The notes under the pieces are model-generated. The model was not told the DNA's origin, searched no databases, and saw only the letters and a program-made list of their open reading frames with translations. From assembly GCA_017590115.1 (NCBI GenBank), contig JAGGNK010006448.1, positions 4,881,595 to 4,945,594 on the forward strand: a stretch of DNA of 64,000 nucleotides, in the 5' to 3' direction. Source of the DNA: Montifringilla adamsi. Taxonomy: Eukaryota > Chordata > Aves > Passeriformes > Passeridae. The translations under genes were made by a program, and so were the position numbers. Below, one piece after another: positions 49,691-60,759 of this stretch (the first letter of the stretch is position 1; the number at the start of each line of letters is the position of its first letter).

Positions 49691-50906
49691 TGTCATGGTT
49701 TAACCCCAGCTGGAATCGAAGCCTCACAGAGCCTCTCACTCACACAGCATTCCAGTGGGATGGGGCACAGAGTTGGAAGGGTAAAAAGGAAAACTCATGT
49801 GCTGAGATAAAGACATTTAGATAGGAAAAGCAGAAGTTGTACACACAAGCAAAGCAAAACAAAGAGTTCATTCATCATTTCCCATGGGCAGGCAGGTGTT
49901 CAACCATCTCCAGGAAAACAGGACTCCCTCATGTGTAACAGTGACTTGGTGTTGTGGTTTAACCTCAGCCAGAAAATTATTACCAGACAGCTGCTCTGTC
50001 ACTCACCCGTCACTGGGTAAGCAAGAGAATCAGAAGGGTAAAAGATAGAAAACTTGTTGATTGGGATTAAGACAGTGTAACAGGTAAAGCAAAAGCCATG
50101 CATGCAAGCAAAGCAAAACAAGGAATTAATTCACTGTTTCCCATGGACAGGTGTTCAGTCTTCTCCAGGAGAAAAGGAGACACATAACAGTGACTTGGGA
50201 AGGCAAACACCATCAGTCCAAACATCCCCCTTTCCTTCTTCTTACCCCCTCACTTTATATACTGAGCATGATGCCATATGGTCTGGATGGAATATTCCTT
50301 TGGTCATTTGGGGTCACCTGTCCCAGCTGTGTCTCCTCCCAACCTCCCATGCACCCCCAACTCCCTCACCAGTGTAGCAGTATGAAAAGCAGAAAAGACC
50401 TTGGCTCTGTGTAAGCCCTGCTCAGCAATAAGAAAAAGATCTCTGTGTTTTTGCTGAACACAACCCTGTGTTCAGCACAGATTCAAAGCATAGCCTCATA
50501 CAGCCATTGGTGTTAAAAATTAAGTCTGCTCCAACCAAAACGAGCACACTTGGGAAGACAAAAGCCGTCACTCTAAACATCCTCCTTTTCTTTCTCCTTA
50601 CCCTAGCTTTTCATGCTGAGCATGACAACACATGCTATAGGATATCCCTGTGATCATTTGGGGTCAGCTGTCTCAGCTGTGTCCCCTGAAATCTGCTTGT
50701 GCACCCCCAGACTACATGCTGGTGGGGTGGTGTAAGTAGCAGAACAGGTCTTGAGTCTGTGTAAGCCCTGCTCAGCAATGATGAGAACATGTATGTATTA
50801 TTAACATTATTTACAGCACAAATCCAAATCACAGCCCTGTACCAGCTACTGTGGAAAAAAAACCAAAAGCAAAAGACAAACCTCTATGCCAGCTAAAATC
50901 AGGACA
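49691..50906. mobile_element. Tandemly rearranged solo LTR of an avian endogenous retrovirus
   Basis: Begins TGTCATGGTTTAACCCCAGC and ends GCTAAAATCAGGACA, the TG...CA ends of an LTR family common in birds. It is larger than a single LTR because modules are repeated: the 5' part occurs at 49691-49949 and again at 49950-50190, and the 3' part at about 50190-50535 and again at about 50536-50906. The copies are diverged (clearly alignable but not identical), so the structure is old. No gag, pol or env sequence is present. A TATAAAG on the minus strand near 50256 suggests transcription in that direction, but orientation is not settled. No clear target duplication was found at the outer ends. Confidence 0.7.
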
Positions 50907-51909
50907 GGTAATTTCCTGTTTGTCTATTGTGAAAAACCTAGAGGGACTGGCTCAGAGATATTGGTGCCTTTATTGCCCAAGATAGAACCTGTGAACCACA
51001 CCCTAAATTTCCTACATTCTATGCCAAAGATAGGTCTCTGGATTACTCTTGATTCTTGAATACTTCAAAAGTACATAATGAGTCTCAACGTGGTCCTTTT
51101 CTGGACCCGTTCCAAACAGTTGAGGATGACTTTGGAGGGGTTGGCTCTAAATTGCTTGTAATATTTCTTTTCACGCTAAAAAAGATACACAGTTCATGTT
51201 GGTATCTTCTTTTATTTTTCCACTTTAAATTTAATTTTCTTTAATTTTCCTTTCATTGGTAGAGTCTCTTTTGATCTTTGTACTTCTTTTTCCCCTTTGG
51301 TAGCTATATAAGTCCTTTTATTCTCCTTTTCCCTTTTTGGCCTATTCAGATTTAAGAGTCCTTGGATGCCTTTCCTACCACTCCTTCCTGTATATGTACT
51401 TTGAATAGCCCTTTTGAAGACACTCTGACCATTGCTTTGCATTGTATCTCCTTTTTTTTCCCCCCACAGATGAGTTTATTTCTTTTGCAGTTTTCCCAAA
51501 AGTCCCCAATGTTTTTCTCATTTTTTCATTTTCTCTTTAAAGATAAACATTTATTCATATCCCATATTCAATATTTTATGTTCCCTAAAATGTTTCTGAA
51601 AGTGGAGTTGATTCCCTTACACCATTTTTCTCGCTGAATTATTTTCTTCCTGTATTAGATTCAAGTGCTTTGATTTCATAGTTTCAATGCCCCACCTCCC
51701 AACAGCTGAAACTTTGACCCAACTCTTCATCTTTAGTTTTTGGAATTCACTATATGTGTTTGACAATTTTGCATCTGTATGCACTATCTAGACACTTAAT
51801 CAACTAAAATGCAAACAGAGGTTAGCACCTTCCCTATTTCAGAGTACTGGCCTAAGGGGTATGCACGAAATTATTGCTGTAGGTGCTTTTTGGGATTTTT
51901 TTGAGTTGG

Positions 51910-51959
<50 letters not shown>

Positions 51960-52088
51960 GTTTTTTTTAATTTTTTTTTTTTTATTTCAGACAGCAGGAA
52001 AAATTCTAGTTTGGGCATAAGAGAAGGAAAACACAACTGCACAAGTACAGCCCCCAAAAGATAGAACCAGACCTGTTTGTATCTTAGC
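50907..52088. other. Intergenic DNA with long poly-T
   Basis: A+T-rich DNA between the LTR and a CR1 fragment, with pyrimidine-rich stretches at 51200-51560 and a 48-base poly-T. No gene recognised. Confidence 0.55.
51855..51958. repeat. Direct-repeat copy 1 with 48-base poly-T
   Basis: A segment of about 55 bases (AGGGGTATGCACGAAATTAT at its left end) leads into a pure run of 48 T (51911-51958). A similar segment with its own poly-T occurs exactly 301 bases to the right. Confidence 0.65.
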
Positions 52089-52160
52089 ATTATAGAATGA
52101 CTTGGGCTAGAAGGCACCTCAAAGATCATCTAGTTCCACCGCCCCTGCCATGCACAGGGG
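52089..52160 (-). mobile_element. CR1 LINE 3' fragment
   Basis: The plus strand reads TATAGAATGACTTGGGCTAG, then AAAGATCATCTAGTTCCACC and CCCTGCCATGCACAGGGG, the reverse complement of the conserved CR1 3' end. CR1 is the dominant LINE of birds. Only the 3' terminal 70 or so bases remain, as is usual for 5'-truncated copies. Confidence 0.8.
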
Positions 52161-52236
52161 TTGCACAAAATTTTTGTTGTAGGTGGTTTTTGGGGTTTTT
52201 TTTGGTTTGTTTTTTTTTTTTTTTTTTTTTTTTTTT
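52156..52236. repeat. Direct-repeat copy 2 with poly-T
   Basis: AGGGGTTGCACAAAATTTTT and about 35 further bases align with copy 1 at 51855. They are followed by T/G-rich sequence and a run of 27 T (52210-52236). Confidence 0.65.
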
Positions 52237-53366
52237 GTTTTTGTTTTTGTTGTTGGATTTTTTAAAATTTCTTGTATGTTTACCTGAGATTTTTACCATT
52301 TACTGTTGTCACTGTCAAAATGATAAAATATGTGCTTTGAAAGCATTATATAACATATCTTACACCTAGTGATTTTCTCCACTCTGTCTTTCCCATGCAT
52401 ACTGCATTCTGTCTTTTCAACACAAGGGAATTATCCCACTAAATTTCAGTTAGTCTTTCCAGATCATAATCTCCTTTATTTAGTACAGCACCTTCCAGTT
52501 GTTGCTTGTTTCCCCACACATTTGAGTCAGGCATTATATTCATGTTATCCTTCATCTTTTGCTTCAGAACAATTTTAGTTTCTTGCCTAATTTGTATGTT
52601 GGAAGTACAAGCCGGATTATCCAAATTAAGTGAAAGCTTTCCCTTTCCCTCCTTCTCCTGAAGGTTTGCAGCCTGCCTAACAGGCTCTGCCAGTTCTGAG
52701 CCCAAGAGGCTGGCAACCTGTCTGCGTAAGGGGAGACAGTGTAATCCAAACAGTTGGCTGCGGCAGCAGGAGGCATTCCAGTGATCTGCGTGCTCAAACC
52801 CCTCCAGCCTACCCCATCAGATCTTTCCTTGGTTGGCTTCCAGCATTTTACTTTCTTCACCCGTGCTTCACATGGGGAAGTTTGTTATCTGCACAGTTCC
52901 TTACTGTGCAGATAAGATTTTCTTTTCCTTACTGTCTGAAGCAACAGTTTCTTGTATTTTATATAAATGTACTTTATTGGTGTAATTTGTTTCTTTAGGG
53001 AATATGATGATTAGAACTTCTGGAGCATTACTCAATAAATATAGCAACACCTTTGTTATGACAGTCTTTTTCATCCTGGCTTTCTATCATGTTTTGCTTA
53101 TGTAATATTTTGAACTACTTTCCTTGTATGCAAATTAATCAGTTGGGACTGCTTACCCTTTCTGTCTTTCTGACAGGTCTCTTTCAGTGCTTGTGCTGCA
53201 GTCATACTTGGTTGGAACTCTTTTCTTCATATCGAAAAAATAACACACCTGTTGCAGGTGTTAGCACTGTTTCTACACGTATTTCCCATCTGCTTTTCCT
53301 GTGGGTTTTCTTGGGCACAAAGCTTTGCTTTTCTCCTCTTCTATATGTGGGGTCTTAATTGCCTCT

Positions 53367-53421
<55 letters not shown>

Positions 53422-54097
53422 CTGGTAATTTCTTCTCTTGGTCTTTGTCCAGTCCCTGTTTCAGTCTGTCTTTCCCATTTGCACTTCATTTGGCTGTTCC
53501 CTTATCATTCATAGAATACATCTATTCCCCACTGGGTTTGTCCATGGAAAGGTCATGGACATAGTTTTGAGCAGCTGTTTCTTCCTGTTCTTCAGGCTGG
53601 TTTGCAATGTCTCAGCCTTTTGCAACCCTTTCTACATTAGCTGCACCCATCCTTTAGCTGATTGCTGACGCTGCCCAGTTTTCTGCCTTGGTTTGCCACG
53701 CCACCCTTTGCCTGAGGTGATCCTAGTTACATACACACATATGACTGAAAATATGAGAGGGGGAAATTGGGGTAAAACTAGACCTGTATTTTCCTGAGGA
53801 TGCAGCACAGTGGGAGACTCATCTTCCTGCTGCAGCTAGCTGGGAGGCTGGTCACAGCTTTCTCTTAGCCTGGACAGATTTTGCTGCCAAATGCTGGGAG
53901 ATATGTTATAGCTGTGAGTAGTAAAGGCTATAACAAGGAAGTAAAGGAAAAGATAAAGATCCTTTAGCTATGTGTGTATAATCCATACAAAAGTCATCAT
54001 AATACTTTGCTTTCAAATATTTTTTTCTGGACAGAAAATATGGTCTTGTGGAAGAGGTACAGCCATTTGGTTTGACAACCAAATGCAATGTCATAGT
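52237..54097. other. Intergenic DNA, no gene seen
   Basis: Unique sequence interrupted by the long poly-T at 53369-53421. Open frames are up to about 100 codons and unrecognisable. Confidence 0.55.
53369..53421. repeat. Poly-T tract, 53 bases
   Basis: The longest homopolymer in the window, pure T. Length at such tracts is often wrong in assemblies. Confidence 0.9.
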
Positions 54098-54183
54098 TAC
54101 AGAATCATAGGATGGCTTGAGTTGAAAGGGGCCTTTAAAGGTCATTTAGCCCAACCCCTCTGCAATGAGCATGGTCCCCCATC
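54098..54183 (-). mobile_element. CR1 LINE 3' fragment
   Basis: The plus strand reads ACAGAATCATAGGATGGCTT, then GAGTTGAAAGGGGCCTTTAA and GTCATTTAGCCCAACCCC, the reverse complement of the CR1 3' end including its short ATTCTATG-type terminal repeat. A 5'-truncated copy like that at 52089. Confidence 0.85.
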
Positions 54184-57100
54184 CACCTGTGAAGAAACAG
54201 AAAGTTTTCTTGGGTCAGTAAATGAAAAAGTAAGGAAAAATCCCCAGGCACTATTATTCCAGAGCCAGCAGGTTCCTTCTCTATATCATGCCCTGAGACA
54301 TACCTCAACTGCTTTGCACTCCTGAAGCTGTTCAGGTGAGAGGGAAGAGCTGCTGCCTCCCTCCCTCTGCAACAGGTCCAGCTTTCTCTGCACTAACTGT
54401 CATCCCTCTTGTACCCCTGTATAAACTACCTTGCTTAGGTAATATTCTCCATATGGCCATACTACAGCCACATGTAGCAGGGAATGGTAGAAATATAAGG
54501 AACTTCTCCCTGGTTCAAGGCTAATTAGGCTTGAGCAAGCTTTATGGGAAGCAGGTTTAGGTTCCTGGGGTAGCTCTTTACATAGGTGGGTTATGGGGTC
54601 TTCCGTAGAAAGTGCATATAGGTCGCAGAGGCTCTGAATTCTGCTTTTTGCCCTCCAGATTCTTTCATGTGAATTTGCTGGTGTTGACTCCCTTCAGGCA
54701 TGAATTCCTCACCAGAAGTCATGACGTGGGTTAAAAGCACTTTGTTTAAGGGAGATCTGAGCCCATTTCCATGCAAAGCAGGTTCCCTAAGGAGACAAAG
54801 GTGTTCAGCCTTGTTCTCTGTATAGGGTGTTAATCAGAATATAATTTTCTAAAAATGTTATCTAATTTTGCTATCTTGTATTGTTGACTTCTGTTGATAC
54901 TCTGCTCTGTGGATGATATGCATTTTTATTTCATCTTTTTTTTCTTCCTCATCTTATGGGATGGCTATGTATATTTTACAGGCCTCTCTAAAATCAGGTT
55001 GCTGAATAAGAGTTACTAAAAAGAATATAGCAAACATTTTAGAAGAGGTTTTTGTCATTTTGTCAAAATGAACCACAATCCAACATATTTATACTAGGTC
55101 AAAAATAACATTAAAATTGGGGAGAGGGTAATTTTGCATTCTGCTAGTAATTTTCCATTCTCAAGAAGCAGACTAAGTTTTGTTCAAAACAACTCAATCT
55201 CTACTCTCCTCACTAATGTACATAGAGTGTTTGATATTGCATTTCATTATGTAAACTTTGCTTTAATGCTTCTCATTACTTCTGCTCAAGTAACCCTGAA
55301 TAAATGTAGTGTCTGGCACAAGATGCTATTCCGATGGCATTGTTTCAAAGCTAGAGCCTTTGTGTTGCACAAGATGGATCTCTCAGTGACATGGCAAAGC
55401 CTCCGCTTTAAATCTTCAATTTAGGAAAGCTGTTCCATCTAACAAAAGCCCGACATCGTACATGAACTTCTAGATCCCTACCCCAGGGCATCAAGCCAGC
55501 AATTAAGACCTAGTTATGAAAAGGTCTTGAACTGAACAGGAATAAGAGGGTTTTGGTTTAGGGACTATATATGGAGAGCATTAGGGAAAGGTCTTTAGTC
55601 CTGTCTGTTTGCAATCTAAAATCATTGTGAAAATGCTTTCTTTACTTTGCTGGCATGGGCAATCAGAGAAGCAGGACAGAAGGAAGGAAATGAGAGACTA
55701 TCTAATTATGCTTCTATAAATGTCCTCCAATACCTTGCTAATGTGGCTGGTGGAACTTTTTCAAAACTGAAGTAGACAAATGTGGTGCTTGTCCAGATGA
55801 AATGGGAAACTAACATGCACAAGGTTTGGCTAGAAGGCTCCAGGAAAGCTTGACTTTAAGTGCATAGCCATACTGCATCATTTGCTGTGTCAACAGCAAC
55901 CAACAGAAATGGCAGCTGAAGCTGTCTATAACATAGCACCGTCCTCTAGGCTCTAAAATCTGAAACAAATCCTTCATTCGACTCCATTGTATCTATCCTA
56001 GGGAGGATATGATATTATAACCACTTCCCACCATTAGAAATATTTAGGTAGATGGTACAGATTGTCATTGTATACTAAATAAAAGAAGGGAGGGAAGAGA
56101 AGTAGAGTTTTGGATAATTTATTGTAGGCACTGCTTAACTGTTGGCTCAGTCCCAGGCTCTGGGAGGATCTCTCCAAACAACTGTTTCTGAGTCAATGTG
56201 TGGCAGAGTTCTGGGTCTAATTTGTTCCAGGGACCACCTCCAAAAACATTTTGTTTTGGTCTCTGGCCCTGTTTTATTTACCAGTAAAGACATAGCTGTT
56301 GGGTTTGGGTTAGCCTGTGATGTTATGAGACTTTTCATGACAATTCTGTTTCTCAGTGACTTCACCTCATCAAACGTCACCTTCAAAATCTAGCCTGTCC
56401 AAATATCCATCTGCCCTGTTATATTTCCTCTGTCCAGCACATCCAAAGTTCCAAATGTCTGTGATCTTCTGTTTTACCTGTTTTATAGAAATTATCATCT
56501 TGTGGTTTGTGGTTTGTGTTTTCTGTTCTTGTTTTGTTTTGTTTGGTTTCTGTGGGTTATAGTATTACCTATGCTTTGATTTTGTTTGTTTTTGTCATTG
56601 TTTGAAATTTTGATCTGAACTCAGCACAAAAAAATTCCCAACAGAGTTGAGTTCCTTTTCATATACATTTTTTCATGTCTGTATGATTTTGCACTAGCAT
56701 GGCTTAGCCAGCACAAGTATGTACAGAAGAAAAAGTTTAAAGTATGTTTCAATACCTTGCCTTATACACATTTATATTAGAAACATAAAATGCAATAATT
56801 AAGATTTTCAACTTAAGATGTAGGAATTTTACAGCATCCAGTTATATTTTATCAAGCAAATTTGATTTAGAGGAAGATCATACATCTCAAAGTTTAACAT
56901 TATTTTATTTTCTTTTAAAGAATGTTGAGAAACACATCTTTGATGGATGTAATTGTGGTTTGTGAAGGTCTCGAAAGTGGCCTAGTAAACTCTTGCAATC
57001 AGTGACCTTAAAATTATGCATTGGCAAAAGAAAACTATGTATTAATGTGAGAAACATAAATATTGATATGGGGTCTATGTAATGGACAGGATGGTTTCCA

Positions 57101-60100
57101 TAGTTCTTTAGGGAAGGGACAAGTACACATGGTAGCACTACTCGTTCTCAGCAATTTCCTGTTTGCGTAGTCATGCATGGCACTGGGATATACAGTGGAA
57201 AGTATTCACAGGTACTACCACCCTTACGATGTTTTAGGAAAATGCCTTTCTTCAGAATTCCAGAATTTATTAATTTGAAATTACACATATTTTCCTTCAG
57301 AAAGGAAAGGATATTTGTCTACTACAGAGAGGATAAGGCTACTCAGTCCCTTCAAACCGGTCTTTGAGCTGCATCTGTTTATTTTTGGTATCCTATGGCT
57401 GTAGGACTTAACCTGTCTCTTACAGACATACTTAGTCTAAGGTTCAGATGCTTTTTTTTTTGCAGTTTACCATTCTTTGTATTTTCTACTGAACTTTTCA
57501 AATGTTGTGTTATGTTATCTAATGTGCATAGTTCCTTTTTATTTTTGTACTTAGATGGTAAGCAGGAATTAATTTGTACCTGTGATAGCAGTAAAAGTTT
57601 TCTTACTAACACCTGCGAGCACATGCTGGACAGTAAATATTATGAGGAACATTTTGGAGCTGCAAATGCTCTTCAGTAGCAAGCACACAGCAATCACAAA
57701 TATATTCACCACCAATCTACCAAAGCTCTTTTGAACGTCATGGCAAATCTCTGGCTTTTGTGTAAGTGGGAGGAGTGAACTATTCTTGTGTGAGAAAGAG
57801 TTACACTTTGGTAAAATGATCTATTATTTTCATTTTGAGCATTTTGATTTCAGAAAATGTTTAAGGTATGTTGAGAAATAAACCCTTTGTTTGACAAAGG
57901 TGCTGCACAGCAAATCATATCCTTCAGGATTTCACACTTGAGAATTTTTTTAATATCTGTTTTTTACTAAATTGATCATCTGTGTCAAACAATTACCTAC
58001 CTAAGGAGAAGTATGTGAGATGTTCAAGAGTATTTAATTAAAATATATAGGAAGATCTCAAAATCATAGCTCTGGGATTAATAATTGATAGAAATTCATA
58101 TATTTCACACATTTATATTCATGGTACCTGCAACCCAGGAATAAGTGTTTCTGCAAGCCATCAGCCTTATAATGTAATGCAAAGGCTCTAATTCAGTTGA
58201 TATCACGAGCTATCAATTGATCCGAAAGTCTGAACGTTTTTCTGCATAAAGTTTATATTTTAAAAGGGGCTGGCATTGTGCAGTGTTGACAGCACAACAT
58301 GAAAAGTCCTGCTGAGCTTGTCTATACATGTTTTGCTATGGCTGAGCATAAAATTCTTTGCTATGCAACTGAATGAATATCAAGAGAATATGAATACATG
58401 TAGCAGAGAAATGAAGTGCTTTTGAAAGGACTTTCCTCTGAATGAAAGAAAAACAAAGCAAGATTGGTTAAGAATCAGCAAGCTGGTTATATTTTTTCCT
58501 ACTTTGGGTGGCTCCGAGGTTTGACTTGGTGCCAGTTAACAAATTAGGTCATTGATATGTTACTTCTGCATATGGAATAATTTTTGATAACTGTATGGTC
58601 TGTCCACACATGTGAGACTAATCTTAATTTCCATCATCCTTCTTTTCTCATTTGGGAAAGAGTTTTTACTGTCAAAACAAAATCTACTGATGCAGATTTC
58701 ACCCCCCCACCTCCCTCACCCTCGCCAAATAAGAACAAATGAAAAGGAAAGAGCTTGTCAGAAGTTATTTCATTTCAAACCACCTCTCATGAAAAAGAAT
58801 AATAAATAAACCTGAAAACCGACTCTCAATCCTCTCAGGCCTGTTAGGCCAGTTAGAGGAAAAGGACACAGTGTAATTTTCAGTGACAGGTAGGTAAAAA
58901 CCTTTTTAGAAATTTAAAGAGCTAACCACAATGTATTAAAGTAAACGTATATATATTATTATAAGAATATGCTTATTTCATGGGCCTGGGTTCTCTTGGA
59001 GTATGGAGACCTAAGTGCAAAGCTCCAAAATGCTACTGTTAGGATCAGGTAGTGATTTAGAATCAGGCGGTGATTGACACATATTTTGCACAAGATGACT
59101 TAGCAGCAACTTAGCTTCCTCCCCCCGCTTTTCATTTTTTAGCATCTATGAGTTTGCCAAATGGTGTGCACTGATGATGTCTACATTTGGTCCCCTTCTG
59201 GATCTCCTCCTTTCTCAAGCATTCCCAGCTTCTCATGTGTTCAGCAGATTTTCAGCCCACACCACCACCACCGCACAGCCCCGTGTCTCCCCATGGCCAC
59301 GGCCACCTGGCAGGGAGACAGGCTGTCTCCCGTTGTCATCTCCTGCTCCTCCTCTCCCACCCGGATTGACCAGCAAAAGAGGCAGAGGAGGAGAGGGAAA
59401 GGGAAGTGGTGGCTGGCAACAGTTCCTGTAGGAAGGTCAATTAAAGGCTGAGGGTTGGGAAAGAAGGGATTAAAGAGCTGACTGGGCTGTGATGGTGTGT
59501 AGGGAGGAGGGAGTTTGGGATGGCTTGGAGAAGTGCAAGAGAAGAGGGGGAAGAGAATTTGGCCACAGGAAGACTGAGTGTGCAGTAGGGAGGATGAACC
59601 ACAGGAATGGGGACTTTGGAAGAATAGAGAATGCAAGATGATTGATGATAATAAGTGATAATTTAAGGAGAAAGAGACACAGGAATAGGAGAGCAGAGTA
59701 AGACAAGATACTAGGATTTTATGTAACCTGTCATATGAGACAGCCCCTGCCATGCTAATCAACAATTTCGATATAGTAATTCTTGTTTGAATGTCATGCA
59801 AGATGTTGATAAGTATGTTTTCTGTAAAATATAAGTTAGATATGTCAGATGGGAAGAAAAGGTGCCTTGCAATGGAAAAACTCAAATAAGATGTACACTG
59901 TGATACACATCATAGTGTGTACAAACAGCATATTTCCATGTGCTCTTTTTAAAAAAACTGTCCTTTCAAATCTTTTTCTCATGTAGATGTTGTTAGTTTT
60001 TGTACCATACCTTATCTTTTGCATGCACTCTCAGAAGAACAAGCATTATTTCTTTTCAGCCAAACAAAAGATTGCCAAAGAGAAAGTTGAAGAACTGAAT

Positions 60101-60681
60101 GCTTTGTTGCAAGTCAATACGTGTATCTATATATTTATGTATAAATATTTATATTTCAGTGATTTATAGGCTTCTTTGAGAGGGTTGTATAGAAGACTAA
60201 ATGATAAATCAGGCTTGTTTTAGCCTTTGAAACATGGCTTTATTGGATTGGTATTTACAGACAAAGCACATATCAAATGATTAGTTCCTTTTTTGTTTGT
60301 AATCATTATTATTACTTATTCAGTGCAGTTATTCCTTAACAATCCTATCTTAAGTTAACCCCTGATTGTCTGCACTAGTTCTTTGGCTCTTTTTCTAACT
60401 ATGCAAACCTTTCCAAGATACATGTGGCATAGAAAGGATGACACTCTAGCAATCTGGGTACAAGTTAGTGCCAATAAAACCAGAGATCTGTCCTTGTTTT
60501 GACTCAGTAGACAGAGCATGGGTGACCTTGGGAAACAACTGAACAAACAGTGAGTTTTTCTGGTTTGGCTGTACTGTGTTGGATTAAGAAACTGCCACCC
60601 CTAAGAGCTCATTCCTAGCCTCCCTATTGTATTTATTTGTCTAGAGAATTTGAGATTTATTGATCTAGAACAAAAAAAATT
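54184..60681. other. Intergenic DNA, no gene seen
   Basis: About 6.5 kb of unique A+T-rich DNA. It contains a T/G-rich patch near 56500-56560 and a purine-rich plus-strand region at 59370-59700, whose complement gives the 214-codon minus-strand frame at 59241-59885. That frame has no recognisable domain and is rich in Ser, Leu, Pro and Phe, as expected from pyrimidine-rich DNA. Confidence 0.5.
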
Positions 60682-60759
60682 GCATGATGATTTCGTGCAC
60701 TCACCAGAGGATGGGTGTGTGCATGATGATTTCGTGCACTCACCAGAGGATGGGTGTGC
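60682..60759. repeat. Two-copy 39-bp tandem duplication
   Basis: Two adjacent 39-base copies (60682-60720 and 60721-60759), identical except at the last base. The near identity marks a recent duplication or a minisatellite with two repeats in this assembly. Confidence 0.95.

Noticed and set aside
59241..59885. 214-codon minus-strand open frame
   Set aside because: It crosses pyrimidine-rich DNA that is poor in stops. Composition is skewed to Ser, Leu, Pro and Phe, with no signal peptide or domain; transcript evidence would be needed to revive it.
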